Assembly: GCA_020054475.1 (NCBI GenBank)
Contig: JAHWGJ010000016.1
Location: 1 to 38,598, forward strand
DNA length: 38,598 nucleotides
Direction: 5' to 3'
DNA from: Thermoplasmata archaeon
Lineage (GTDB): Archaea; Thermoplasmatota; E2; DHVEG-1
The notes under the pieces were generated by a model. That model was not told where the DNA came from. It made no database searches and saw only the letters and a list, made by a program, of their open reading frames with translations. Made by a program: the position numbers and the translations under genes. Of this stretch, positions 27,660 through 37,627 are shown in pieces. Positions within the stretch are counted from its first letter, which is position 1. Every line of letters begins with the position of its first letter.

Positions 27660-28004
27660 TTATTTTCTTATATTAACACTTTTATACATATGTTTACCGA
27701 CTAATCCTTTTATAGTTCCTGAAGTTCCCAAAGTAATTAATTCCATATTAATTGATGATATTTTTTTTATTGATTTTAATATTTTAATAGTCTCTTCTTT
27801 ATTCATATTATTACATTTGATTATTCCCCTATTACCATCAAATCTAATTAAATAAATCCCCATCTCGCTTAAATTTTTGTTAAAAAGAATAATACTATTT
27901 TTAATAATTTCAGTTAATAAATTATTTCTTGTTATAGTAAAATTTTTTTTAGATTTATGAACATAAAAACCAATATATCTACGTCTTAATCTTTTTTTTA
28001 ATAT
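27660..28004 (-). CDS. RNase P protein component Pop5 (Rnp2)
   Basis: RRRYIGFYV...GIYLIRFDGNRGIIKCNNMNKEETIKILKSIKKI...LITLGTSGTIKGL matches archaeal Pop5. Track ORF starts at internal ATG 27863; frame stays open to ATA 28002-28004 (ATA TTA AAA AAA AGA TTA AGA CGT AGA TAT ATT GGT), preceded by an in-frame TAA and GGGGTG. Confidence 0.85.
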   Translation of the reverse strand: MLKKRLRRRYIGFYVHKSKKNFTITRNNLLTEIIKNSIILFNKNLSEMGIYLIRFDGNRGIIKCNNMNKEETIKILKSIKKISSINMELITLGTSGTIKGLVGKHMYKSVNIRK

Positions 28005-28031
28005 AGCTTACACCCCTACATTATATTACAA

Positions 28032-28769
28032 TTATTCTGATTCTATACGAGGTGCAAGTAAATATTTAACATGTCCTTTATTATTTGCAATATTAAATTC
28101 AAGTTTTATTGGATTGTCATTTCCGAGATGTATTGTAACATTATCATCTCCTTTAACAGGCTTAATCATATTGCTAAAATAATCAATAGAAAAAAGACTT
28201 TTATAATTACCTTCAGAGGTTAATTCTACTAGTAAATCTTTAGATAGTTTAAGATTTACAGTGTCGGTATCACCTTCTGCAAACATTTCAAAATTATCTT
28301 TATTTACTATTACTGCAAGATGATCTGAAACAGCTTCGGATGCTTTAACACCTCGGTTAATTTCAGAGGCCTTTATTATTGCCTTTGCAGGAAGATTTAA
28401 ATTTGGCATTTTTGGATCAGGCATACCTGCGGTATCAATAAGAGACATTTTTCGTACTAGATTTCCAATCGTAATAATTAATCTATTTTCTGTTTCATCA
28501 TAATTAAGTGATACTAAATCCCCTGAACTTGAAAGTCTCATAATACCTGATAATTTATCCATGTCCACTCCAAGTTCCATATCATCTGCTTTAAATTCTT
28601 CAAAAGCTTTGCAATCAATATTTAGATCAATCATTGCAACATGTGCAGGATCAACTGCTCTTAAAAAAATACCTTTTGAATTAATATTGAATTTTACTTC
28701 ATTAACTAACGGAGATGTTACATCAATTATTCCTTTAAGTACTTCAGATTTTACTATTGCATTAAACAT
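28032..28769 (-). CDS. pcn: DNA polymerase sliding clamp (PCNA)
   Basis: IKSEVLKGIIDVTSPLVNEVKF, FLRAVDPAHVAMIDL, KYLLAPRIE. Confidence 0.97.
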   Translation of the reverse strand: MFNAIVKSEVLKGIIDVTSPLVNEVKFNINSKGIFLRAVDPAHVAMIDLNIDCKAFEEFKADDMELGVDMDKLSGIMRLSSSGDLVSLNYDETENRLIITIGNLVRKMSLIDTAGMPDPKMPNLNLPAKAIIKASEINRGVKASEAVSDHLAVIVNKDNFEMFAEGDTDTVNLKLSKDLLVELTSEGNYKSLFSIDYFSNMIKPVKGDDNVTIHLGNDNPIKLEFNIANNKGHVKYLLAPRIESE

Positions 28770-28878
28770 AATTTCATTTCCTCCCCAATAAATATTTTCT
28801 AAGGTAATTTTAAAAAAGAGAAATGTGATAAGTGTTTATAATAATGACGGTTTTTTAGATTAATATAAGATATCAATA

Positions 28879-29178
28879 TTAATCCTCCCTCCATTTATAA
28901 TTACATTTAGTACATGTATAAAATCTACTTTCGGGTTCATCGCTACCTCTCATTTGCCTCATAATCCAAAAAGCTTCATTATTTTCACATTTTGGACATT
29001 TTATACGTGTCTTTGGGAGTACATTATTATCATTATTTTCAATTATTGTAACGTCTCTATTCTTTTGCATTGTTTTTACTATATTTCTACCTGATTTTTT
29101 CTTTTGAAAATTACATTTTCTACAGATATAATTCTCATCTATAGGATACATGAGAGATTTACATTTTGGACAAAACAT
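28879..29178 (-). CDS. Transcription factor S (TFS/RPB9-like)
   Basis: MFCPKCKSLMYP...YICRKC, C-terminal ribbon IKCPKCENNEAFWIMRQMRGSDEPESRFYTCTKCNYKWRED. Confidence 0.95.
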   Translation of the reverse strand: MFCPKCKSLMYPIDENYICRKCNFQKKKSGRNIVKTMQKNRDVTIIENNDNNVLPKTRIKCPKCENNEAFWIMRQMRGSDEPESRFYTCTKCNYKWRED

Positions 29179-29179
29179 A

Positions 29180-29584
29180 TTATATCGCCTCTTTCAAATA
29201 GTCCTGAATAATTTTTTTATGATCAAAAGATAATTTTTCTGGTAAGTTATAAATATTAAAAAAATTCGCAAGAGAGGCATCATCTCCTCCAGCTAATTTT
29301 CCTTTAATTATTTTTAATTCATAAATTATTGATATAGTATGACCTCTAGGATCTCTTTTTGGATCAGAGTAAACTCCAAATAGATTTTTTATTTTTGTCA
29401 AGATTCCAGTTTCCTCAAATATTTCTCTAATTACTGCATCCTCTGTTTTTTCATTATATTCGACATATCCGCCAGGTAATGCCCATAAATTTTTGTAAGG
29501 ATTATTCTTTCTTTTTATCAAAATTATTTCATCGCCTTTTTTAACAATACCATCTACTGTAATTTTAGGAGTTTTATATTTCAT
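29180..29584 (-). CDS. NUDIX hydrolase
   Basis: LPGGYVEYNEKTEDAVIREIFEETGI Nudix box. Confidence 0.95.
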   Translation of the reverse strand: MKYKTPKITVDGIVKKGDEIILIKRKNNPYKNLWALPGGYVEYNEKTEDAVIREIFEETGILTKIKNLFGVYSDPKRDPRGHTISIIYELKIIKGKLAGGDDASLANFFNIYNLPEKLSFDHKKIIQDYLKEAI

Positions 29585-29663
29585 AATTTTTTTGAAATAA
29601 TGTTAATAATATTTAATTGTTAATAAGAAAATTTGATAAAAATATTTAAATTAATGTTCTTAT

Positions 29664-29831
29664 CTAAAATCTATTCATTATTTGCCAAAAAGAAGGTAAT
29701 TCCTTTTGCAATTCTGATTTCCACAATATAAATGTTGATTCATCTATATCTTCATTAATTTTATTTTCACTCAAATTTTGAATATTCTCACCAATTTGCA
29801 TCCCAATATTTTTTGTCACTGTATTTCCCAT
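29664..29831 (-). CDS. Small ORF (55 aa) MGNTVTKNIGMQIGENIQNLSENKINEDIDESTFILWKSELQKELPSFWQIMNRF
   Basis: Read directly from the minus strand. Confidence 0.35.
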   Translation of the reverse strand: MGNTVTKNIGMQIGENIQNLSENKINEDIDESTFILWKSELQKELPSFWQIMNRF

Positions 29832-29985
29832 CCAATTTAGAGAAGATAAATATATAAAATTAGTTTAATTAACTTTTTAGCAGGTATTTATGTAGATAAA
29901 TATGTAGATATTTAAAGAATTTATTATTCGCCAATTAGTAAAATAAAAAAATGATAACTATATTACCATAGTATTAAACAAAAAA

Positions 29986-30058
29986 GGGCTCGTAGTCTAG
30001 TGGTTATGACGTCGCCTTGACATGGCGGAGGTCGAGAGTTCAAATCTCTCCGAGCCCA
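29986..30058 (+). tRNA. tRNA-Val(GAC)
   Basis: Acceptor GGGCTCG/CGAGCCC, anticodon loop TTGACAT, T arm GAGAG-TTCAAAT-CTCTC. Confidence 0.95.
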
Positions 30059-30248
30059 TTTATTATTTAATTTATAGAAAATAATTAACTATAAAATAAT
30101 TAATTTCTCCCCTTCATATAATTATAAGTTTTATACAGAACAAGTTTTATAAATAGGAAGCATATACGCTATCAAAATTGAAAAGTAGTATATATGAAAA
30201 AATCTATATAGCCTAATGAAAATTGAGTTTGATAGGAGGTAATGTATT

Positions 30249-31535
30249 ATGGCAGATAAACCACATATGAATTTAGTAATTATTGGTCATGTCGATCATG
30301 GAAAATCCACTTTAGTAGGGAGAATCTTGTTAGAAACTGGACAATTTCCCCAACACATGCTCGACAAATATAAAGAAGAAGCAAAAGCAAAAGGTAAAGA
30401 AAGTTTTGCTCTTGCATGGATATTTGATAACTTGAAAGAGGAAAGAGAGCGAGGAGTAACAATTGATGTAGCTCATAAAAAATTTGATACAGATAAATAT
30501 TATTTTACGATTATTGATGCACCAGGTCACAGGGATTTTGTTAAAAATATGATAACAGGAACTTCCCAAGCGGATGCTGCAATTCTTGTTGTAGCAGCAC
30601 CTGAAGGAGTAATGGCTCAAACAAAAGAACATATGTTTCTAGCAAGGACTCTTGGGGTAAAACAAATGATTGTTGCATTAAATAAAATGGATGACACAAA
30701 ACCTCCATATGATAAAGCTCAGTTTGAAACTGTTAAAGAAGAAGTTCATAAACTTGCAAAAAGTGTTGGATATAAAGACGATCAATTACAATTTGTACCA
30801 GTTTCTGCTTTTGTGGGCGATAATACTGCAAAAGATAAAGGGAAAATGGATTGGTGGACTGGAGACACAGTTCTTCAGGCAATTGATAAATTCATTGTCC
30901 CAGATAAACCAACAAATCTACCACTTAGATGGCCAATACAAGACGTTTATACGATCAAGGGAGTAGGCACTGTCCCGGTAGGAAAAATTGAAACTGGAAT
31001 AATGAAACCCGGAATGAAAATGATGTTCAAACCTAGTATGAAACCCGGAGGTGCAGTTGGAGAATGCAAAACCATTGAAATGCATCATGAACAAATCGCT
31101 CAAGCCGTACCCGGTGATAATGTCGGAGTGAACATGCGAGGAATAGCAAAAAACGAAATTAGGAGAGGAGATGTAGCTGGACCAATGGATGATCCTCCAA
31201 CAGTTGCAAAATCATTCAAAGCTCAAATAATGGTCTTGAATCATCCATCTGTAATTACTGCAGGCTATACACCAGTATTTCATTGTTATACTGCACAGGT
31301 TGCTTGCAGATTTGATAAAATTGAAAAGAAACTTGATCCAAAAACTGGTCAAGTTAAAGAGGAAAACCCTGATTTCATTAAAACAGGAGATGCAGCAATA
31401 GTAAAAATTGTTCCAACAAGACCAATGGTTATTGAATCATCAAAAAAGATACCACAGTTAGGACGATTTGCTATTAGAGACATGGGGCAAACAGTAGCAG
31501 CTGGAATATGTCTTGAAGTAGAAGAAGCCAAATAG
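30249..31535 (+). CDS. tuf: Elongation factor 1-alpha
   Basis: [39 protein letters not shown] upstream. Confidence 0.98.
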   Translation: MADKPHMNLVIIGHVDHGKSTLVGRILLETGQFPQHMLDKYKEEAKAKGKESFALAWIFDNLKEERERGVTIDVAHKKFDTDKYYFTIIDAPGHRDFVKNMITGTSQADAAILVVAAPEGVMAQTKEHMFLARTLGVKQMIVALNKMDDTKPPYDKAQFETVKEEVHKLAKSVGYKDDQLQFVPVSAFVGDNTAKDKGKMDWWTGDTVLQAIDKFIVPDKPTNLPLRWPIQDVYTIKGVGTVPVGKIETGIMKPGMKMMFKPSMKPGGAVGECKTIEMHHEQIAQAVPGDNVGVNMRGIAKNEIRRGDVAGPMDDPPTVAKSFKAQIMVLNHPSVITAGYTPVFHCYTAQVACRFDKIEKKLDPKTGQVKEENPDFIKTGDAAIVKIVPTRPMVIESSKKIPQLGRFAIRDMGQTVAAGICLEVEEAK

Positions 31536-31594
31536 GCTTCTCCTAAAATTTTTATAAACACAAAAAATATGAGATAATTTGGAGTTCAACAAGA

Positions 31595-31906
31595 ATGGCA
31601 CAGAAAGCAAGAATATCCCTAGTTAGCACTAATGCAGAAAAACTTGATCAAGTTTGTAATCAAATTAAAATGATAGCAGAAAAAACGGGTGTTGCTTTAA
31701 GTGGACCAATCCCTTTACCAACTAAACATTTAAAAGTGCCTTGTAGAAAATCACCTGATGGTGAAGGTACTGAAACTTGGGATAGATGGGAATTACGTAT
31801 ACATAAACGTCTGATAGACCTTGATGCCAGTGATAGAGCACTTCGACAATTAATGCGAATTCAGGTACCAGATGGCGTAAATATTGAAATTGTATTGAGA
31901 TCTTAA
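31595..31906 (+). CDS. rpsJ: 30S ribosomal protein S10
   Basis: Follows EF-1[44 protein letters not shown]. Confidence 0.98.
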   Translation: MAQKARISLVSTNAEKLDQVCNQIKMIAEKTGVALSGPIPLPTKHLKVPCRKSPDGEGTETWDRWELRIHKRLIDLDASDRALRQLMRIQVPDGVNIEIVLRS

Positions 31907-32037
31907 TTTAATAAAAATATAAACTTTGAATTGATATTTTATTTATCTATATTTATAATATTATTCCTTTTTTACCGAAAGTTTTAATAAAAATAAATGC
32001 AATATATTAATAAATTTATTAAAAAGGTAGTTTCATA

Positions 32038-32721
32038 ATGAAAAAAAATATAATTATAGGTTGCATAATTTCAACTTTCATAATATTAATGATTCCCTCA
32101 ATTTCTGCAATAGAATATAATAACGTTGTAGATGAATATAAAATAAATATTTTAAATGAATTCAAATCAATAGATTTTGAAAATTTTATTAATAAATTCA
32201 ATAATATTAATAAAAAACAATTAACAAATGATTTTTTTATGGGATTTAAAAATTTAATTAATGGATTTAATGAAAAATTATTTAATGATCCTGAACAACC
32301 ATTATTTTTCCCAATATTAGGAATTGTATTCTATGGTTTAATTGCAATAATAATACTTAGTATTTTATTTAGTATTTTTAATTCAATATTTACAGTAATA
32401 AAATTAATTTTAGGGGCAATTATTGGCACAATAACCGGAGTTCTAGGTTCAGTATGGAATATTGTTGTAGGGGCTGCAAATATTGTTGTTATTATTTTAA
32501 CATTAATTGTTGATGTAATAGTTGCAATAATCAATGGATCAATTGGAACAATAGCTAACATCGGAAAATTTATTATAGGTATATTGGTTAATTTGTATAA
32601 TTTTATTTCAACAATTACTAATCAAATGTGGGAAAAATATATTATAATTTTAGGCTTAATTCTTGATATTCTAAAAATGATATATGATACAATATTCAAC
32701 CCTGGATCGATCTTAACATAA
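32038..32721 (+). CDS. Hypothetical membrane protein with signal peptide
   Basis: Signal peptide then several long hydrophobic Ile-rich segments. Confidence 0.65.
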   Translation: MKKNIIIGCIISTFIILMIPSISAIEYNNVVDEYKINILNEFKSIDFENFINKFNNINKKQLTNDFFMGFKNLINGFNEKLFNDPEQPLFFPILGIVFYGLIAIIILSILFSIFNSIFTVIKLILGAIIGTITGVLGSVWNIVVGAANIVVIILTLIVDVIVAIINGSIGTIANIGKFIIGILVNLYNFISTITNQMWEKYIIILGLILDILKMIYDTIFNPGSILT

Positions 32722-32835
32722 ATCTTTATATATACTCCTATAAAGTTAGTCAATTAAATTTTTTAATAATGTCATTCATTTAGTAGATAATTTTTTATTA
32801 CATAGAAATATTTCCATTGAAAAAATATTTTTTTT

Positions 32836-32923
32836 GCCGAGGTAGCAAAGTCTGGCCCAACGCGCCGGCCTTGAAAGCCGGTTCTCCATCCGGGGAGCAG
32901 GAGTTCAAATCTCCTCCTCGGCG
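32836..32923 (+). tRNA. tRNA-Ser(TGA)
   Basis: Acceptor GCCGAGG/CCTCGGC, anticodon arm CCGGC-CTTGAAA-GCCGG, long variable arm, T arm AGGAG-TTCAAAT-CTCCT. Confidence 0.95.
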
Positions 32924-32985
32924 TTTAAGTTAGATTTATTTTTACGAAACATGTAAAAACTAGTTCTTTATTTTCCATCTTAATA

Positions 32986-33417
32986 ATGAAAATAAAAAAT
33001 ATTCAATTAAAATCAATTGAAGCAAGAAGATATTCAAAATTAAATGAAAGACCCCAAAAAATTAGGATAGATCATAATAGTAACATTACAAATATGCAAG
33101 ATGAAAAAAAAGGTGAAACATTAATTGATTTCCAATATACCGCAAGTTATGGCCCTGTAGGGGTAATTAAAATTGAAGGGTCATTAGTTTATATAGGTGA
33201 AGATGCAAATAAAATTTCGAAAGAATGGAGAAATACCAGAAAGATGCCGGATCAAATTGCTAGTCAATTTCATACTGCTGTTATGCATGCATGCGTACCT
33301 GAGGCAGTTGGCATCGCAAAAGATCTTGCATTACCACCACCAATTCCATTACCTCAGGTAAAACTTGGGGGGCCCCAACCTACTAAAATGGGGCAAGATG
33401 GTCCTGAAGTGGCATAA
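32986..33417 (+). CDS. Conserved hypothetical protein
   Basis: 143 aa ORF with Pro-rich end; no confident family from sequence alone. Confidence 0.6.
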   Translation: MKIKNIQLKSIEARRYSKLNERPQKIRIDHNSNITNMQDEKKGETLIDFQYTASYGPVGVIKIEGSLVYIGEDANKISKEWRNTRKMPDQIASQFHTAVMHACVPEAVGIAKDLALPPPIPLPQVKLGGPQPTKMGQDGPEVA

Positions 33418-33460
33418 TAATTAATAAAACTAATATATCAAAATACTTTATCAATTTTAA

Positions 33461-34141
33461 ATGAAAACTATTGTTATTTCAATTGGCGGATCAGTAATTT
33501 TGTCCAAGGATATTGATTTTCAATATTATAAAAAATTAGCGGATTTAATAATGAGAATTGCTAAAGATTATAAAATTTATATTGTTGTTGGTGGTGGAAA
33601 AATTGCCAGAGATTATATAAAAATTGGAAGAAAATTAAATTTTGATGAAAAAACCCTTGATATATTTGGGATACTGGTTACAAGAATAAACGCCAAATTA
33701 TTAACTAATATTATAAATAATTCAAATTCAAAAATACCTGAAACAACTGATAATGCACTAAAAATGAAAAATAGAATAATTATTATGGGTGGAACTATAC
33801 CGGGCCACAGTACGGATTATGTTGGATCTGAAATTGCATCAAAAACCAAAGCAGAAAAGTTTATAATTGCAACAAATGTGGATGGAGTTTATGATAAAGA
33901 CCCTAAAGAATATAATGATGCTAAACAAATTATAGAAATCACTCCAGATAAATTAATTAATAAATATGGTATTTCATGGAAATCTGCGGGATGTAATGTT
34001 GTTATTGATGGCCCCGCTTTAAATGTTATTAAAAACAAAGATTTATTGACATATGTATTAAACGGTAAAAAGATTGAGGAATTAGAAAAAGTTTTGTTAG
34101 ATAAAAAATTTAATGGGACAGTAATAAAAAATAAAAAATAA
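33461..34141 (+). CDS. pyrH: UMP kinase (archaeal PyrH)
   Basis: ISIGGSVI, VVGGGKIARDYI, IMGGTIPGHSTD, ATNVDGVYDKDPKE. Confidence 0.93.
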   Translation: MKTIVISIGGSVILSKDIDFQYYKKLADLIMRIAKDYKIYIVVGGGKIARDYIKIGRKLNFDEKTLDIFGILVTRINAKLLTNIINNSNSKIPETTDNALKMKNRIIIMGGTIPGHSTDYVGSEIASKTKAEKFIIATNVDGVYDKDPKEYNDAKQIIEITPDKLINKYGISWKSAGCNVVIDGPALNVIKNKDLLTYVLNGKKIEELEKVLLDKKFNGTVIKNKK

Positions 34142-34156
34142 GGTAAAGAATATTTA

Positions 34157-35269
34157 TTACCTTACAAAATCAATATTATATTTGGGGCTAGTAACTACTT
34201 GTTTTGTTGGAGTATTTTGCATTGTTACTGCACTTTTTGGACCTAAAAGATTTGGGGATTGAACTCCAGTCATAATTGCCATAACTCTACATTTTCCTTC
34301 AAATTCAGGTTGTACTCTTGCACCAAGTATAACGTTTGAATAACAATCAAGATCTTCAGTTAATTTCTTTGCTACATCTTGCACATATTTTAAACTCATA
34401 TTTGGTCCACCTGTAATATGTACTAAAGCACCATTTGCTCCCTTATAGTCAACGTTTAATAGTGGATGATTTAATGCTTCTGTAACAACGGCCTCTACGC
34501 CAGCCTCTTCATCAGCTTCCCCCCATAACATTATTGAAAGTCCGCCTTGATCCATAATTGATTTCATATCTGCATAATCTAGATTAATAAGTGAGGGAAC
34601 TGTAATTGTTTCTGAAAGACCTTTTACTGTTTCAGCTATCATTTGATCCATAACAGAAAAAGCTTGGTTAATAGGTAAATTTGGAACAAATTCCATTAAA
34701 CGATTATTATCAAGAACTACTGTACTATCTGCTTTAATTCTAAGTTGATCAAGGCCCTCATCTGCCTTTATCAATCTCGCTCTTTCAACGTTAAATGGAG
34801 TTGAAACCATACAGGTTACAACTGCATTATGTTTTTTTGCAATTTCAGCTACAACAGGTGCAGAACCTGTACCAGTTCCACCACCCATACCCGCAGTGAT
34901 AAAAACTAGATCAGAACCTTTAATTAATTCTTCAATTTCTCTACTAGATTCCCTTGCACATCTCTCAGCAACATCTGGGTATCCGCCAGCGCCTAAACCT
35001 CTTGTTACGTTTCCACCGATTAATATTTTTTTATCACATTCAACAAGATCTAAAGCTTGTTTATCGGTATTTATTGCAATCGTTTCAGCACCTTTAACAC
35101 CTAATTTATTTAATCTTGTGATGGTGTTACCCCCGGCCCCTCCACATCCAACTATAGTTATTCTTGGAGTACCAAACATATCATCATCAAATTTTAATTT
35201 ACTTTCTTCTTCTTTTTTATTTTCAATAGCATTTTCGACAAAAGATTTCATACCTTCATTTTTTCCCAT
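34157..35269 (-). CDS. ftsZ: Cell division protein FtsZ
   Basis: [40 protein letters not shown]. Confidence 0.98.
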   Translation of the reverse strand: MGKNEGMKSFVENAIENKKEEESKLKFDDDMFGTPRITIVGCGGAGGNTITRLNKLGVKGAETIAINTDKQALDLVECDKKILIGGNVTRGLGAGGYPDVAERCARESSREIEELIKGSDLVFITAGMGGGTGTGSAPVVAEIAKKHNAVVTCMVSTPFNVERARLIKADEGLDQLRIKADSTVVLDNNRLMEFVPNLPINQAFSVMDQMIAETVKGLSETITVPSLINLDYADMKSIMDQGGLSIMLWGEADEEAGVEAVVTEALNHPLLNVDYKGANGALVHITGGPNMSLKYVQDVAKKLTEDLDCYSNVILGARVQPEFEGKCRVMAIMTGVQSPNLLGPKSAVTMQNTPTKQVVTSPKYNIDFVR

Positions 35270-35295
35270 CTCATTCCTCCTATTCTGGTAGTTTG

Positions 35296-35320
35296 AAGGA
35301 CGCCTTATAAAGGCGTCCTT
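35296..35320. promoter_or_regulatory. Perfect 10-bp hairpin in the ftsZ 5' leader
   Basis: AAGGACGCCT-TATAA-AGGCGTCCTT between the copG-like gene and ftsZ. Confidence 0.6.
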
Positions 35321-35360
35321 CGTTAAGGGTGCATCCCATCCCTCTCCATATCGATAAACT

Positions 35361-35588
35361 TTATTTTTTAGTGTAAGGCTCTAAAGATTCAACGGCTAAT
35401 TCTAAAGCTTGAACTTTTTTTATTTTTTCTGCTTTATCAATAACCTCAGTAGCATATTCCTTGATAAAATCATGTACTGCATGTCGTATAACCTCTGATC
35501 TTGATGCAAACTCACCTGCTCTAATAAATAGATCTATTGAATGTAGATCCCGCTGAGGGAGTCTGACGGTTATACGTTGGGCTTCCAT
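35361..35588 (-). CDS. Ribbon-helix-helix (CopG-like) regulator
   Basis: [41 protein letters not shown] 35588 after GTGAGGAGA. Confidence 0.93.
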   Translation of the reverse strand: MEAQRITVRLPQRDLHSIDLFIRAGEFASRSEVIRHAVHDFIKEYATEVIDKAEKIKKVQALELAVESLEPYTKK

Positions 35589-35877
35589 ATTTCTCCTCAC
35601 ACACCAATAAGTTGTCGGAATAGCGTCAAATAATCATATTTTATTAGACTTATAGATGCCTTAAATATGTCCATCGGATGATAAAAGACATCTTTTGTCT
35701 GACAACCCATGCCATAATAGTCACTTATATTTAAATAATTTTCGTTATTTTTATAAGATTAATTAAAAATAACCAGAGGATCCGGTATTAAAAAAAACTG
35801 AATACTTTTTGAATGTTACCATTAATTTTAATTAAATTGATGAGATATAAATATTTTACAAATGTTATTTATTATTT

Positions 35878-36501
35878 CTAGGTTGTTAAAATTCTACCAA
35901 AGGCCACTGAACCAGAAATTTTTTCAATTTTAACCTTAACTTTTGAACCTTTAATAGCACCAGCAATGTATATTGTATATTTATCAAGATAAGCAACACC
36001 ATCACCCTTTCTTCCAATATCTTTTATTGTTAAATCTAGTATAGAACCTTCCTTGATTTTTTCTGAAGTTTGTGTAATTACTTTTCTCTTTCGAGATTTT
36101 ACCGAGCGAAATGCTCCGCATGCATCACATCTAACTAGAATAGTTCTTGCTTGTTTAACAAGATGAGTATCAGGTCTATTACATTCAGAACACATTACAA
36201 AAGTATCAATATATTCTTTCATTCGATCTTGAATACTTTTTGAAGGTATTTTACCTTGGAAAGTTAATCTACCACTATTAATTTCACCAGCAGTTCCAAG
36301 ACCCCCCAATAATATTTTTAGAATATGATCCTGATCTCGATTAACTGCATCGGATATTTTATCAAAATTTTTAACTACAGTTGTATTCCCTTCATAAAAA
36401 ATTTCAATTTCAGGTAATTTAAAACGATCATCATTACCTGTTCTTGAAAAAGATTGATCTTGAAATTTTTTTAATAATTTTCTATATTCTAAATCGGTCA
36501 T
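35878..36501 (-). CDS. Translation initiation factor aIF2-beta with C-terminal TRAM domain
   Basis: FVMCSECNRPDTHL...RCDACGAFRSVKSRK zinc ribbon; TRAM-like EGSILDLTIKDIGRKGDGVAYLDKYTIYIAGAIKGSKVKVKI. Confidence 0.95.
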   Translation of the reverse strand: MTDLEYRKLLKKFQDQSFSRTGNDDRFKLPEIEIFYEGNTTVVKNFDKISDAVNRDQDHILKILLGGLGTAGEINSGRLTFQGKIPSKSIQDRMKEYIDTFVMCSECNRPDTHLVKQARTILVRCDACGAFRSVKSRKRKVITQTSEKIKEGSILDLTIKDIGRKGDGVAYLDKYTIYIAGAIKGSKVKVKIEKISGSVAFGRILTT

Positions 36502-36591
36502 ATTAGCTGGGGTTAATACATTTAATATCTAAAAAACTTCTGGTAGTCATATAAATATTATTTTTAATTTGTTTATTGAATAATGAAAATT

Positions 36592-36729
36592 TTAATATTT
36601 AATGATATTTGGTTTAATTTTTTTAACTATTACTGTTAAACCTTCTTTTATTGCTTTTTCTGCAACATCTTTTTTTTTTGTGAAAAATTTACTATTTCCC
36701 TTGGTCCAATGCCATATTAGTTGTGTCAT
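36592..36729 (-). CDS. Small basic ORF (45 aa)
   Basis: MTQLIWHWTKGNSKFFTKKKDVAEKAIKEGLTVIVKKIKPNIIKY, preceded by GAGGG. Confidence 0.4.
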   Translation of the reverse strand: MTQLIWHWTKGNSKFFTKKKDVAEKAIKEGLTVIVKKIKPNIIKY

Positions 36730-37086
36730 TTTTCCCTCTTAATTGAATAATTTGTTTAGACGATTAATAAATGATTTATATATTTTCTCTTTTAATCAAA
36801 TTTTTCAAGTATATATTAATTCAAATTGACAATTTTTTTTTACATTGGAAAGAAGATTAATAGAAATATTTTATAAAAATATTGTAGAAGGATATAATAT
36901 AAATGTTGGAGGTGGATCTAGTATTAAATATTCAATATAGCTACATAATCTTTTCATTCAAATATTTTAATTAAAATACTCTTCTCATATATACTAATTT
37001 ATGATTTAATATTTTGTATTGATAAAAGCGATGATATTATTTTTATTACAACTTATATATCGATATTTATACTAACTTTCATCATA

Positions 37087-37218
37087 CTAATTTTGAAGTT
37101 TATTATGATAATTCCAACAATAGTTTATGATTTTATCCTTACATTTCTGACAGAAATGAGTTCCTTCTTCCTCTGGTTTAATCCTACCACATTGTATACA
37201 TAGTTTTCTAGAATTCAT
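37087..37218 (-). CDS. Small zinc-ribbon-like protein (43 aa)
   Basis: MNSRKLCIQCGRIKPEEEGTHFCQKCKDKIINYCWNYHNKLQN with two CxxC motifs. Confidence 0.5.
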   Translation of the reverse strand: MNSRKLCIQCGRIKPEEEGTHFCQKCKDKIINYCWNYHNKLQN

Positions 37219-37318
37219 AATAAATAATGTTGGTAATAATTTTTAAATAAATTTAGAGGGAAATTGAAAGTATAAGTTTTATAATTAAAATATAGTAATT
37301 AAAAATAATAAGTTAATT

Positions 37319-37358
37319 GTAGGAACTTGAACTTATAAGTAATGAGTCGGGGGCGAGA
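37319..37358 (-). repeat. Degenerate copy of the tRNA-Met 3' end plus flank
   Basis: About 30/40 identity to 37422-37461, including gtcgggggcg. Confidence 0.6.
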
Positions 37359-37447
37359 ACAGGGATTAGAGGTTCAGTCATTTTTTCTAAAAAAGTATAT
37401 ATCATCCACTATAAAAATATTGTGGGAACCTGTACCTCTAGATGATG

Positions 37448-37570
37448 TGTCGGGGGCGGGATCTGAACCCGCGACCTCCTGATTTCTTAGCACAATAGCT
37501 AAAGAATATTCGAACCCTTATAGCTTAAGCTTATGAGTCAGGCGCTCTAACCAGGCTGAGCCACCCCGAC
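37448..37570 (-). tRNA. tRNA-Met(CAT), elongator-type, with about 48-nt intron at 37/38
   Basis: GTCGGGG-TG-GCTC...CCTGA-CTCATA [intron about 37484-37531] A-TCAGG...GCGGG-TTCAGAT-CCCGC-CCCCGAC-A. Confidence 0.93.
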
Positions 37571-37627
37571 ATTATTTAATAAGATATTTTACTTGGAATA
37601 TATATCTTATTAATAAAAATTTTCTAA

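Noticed and set aside
30280-30632. Minus-strand ORFs within EF-1A
   Set aside because: Antisense to a highly conserved gene; composition typical of shadow ORFs.
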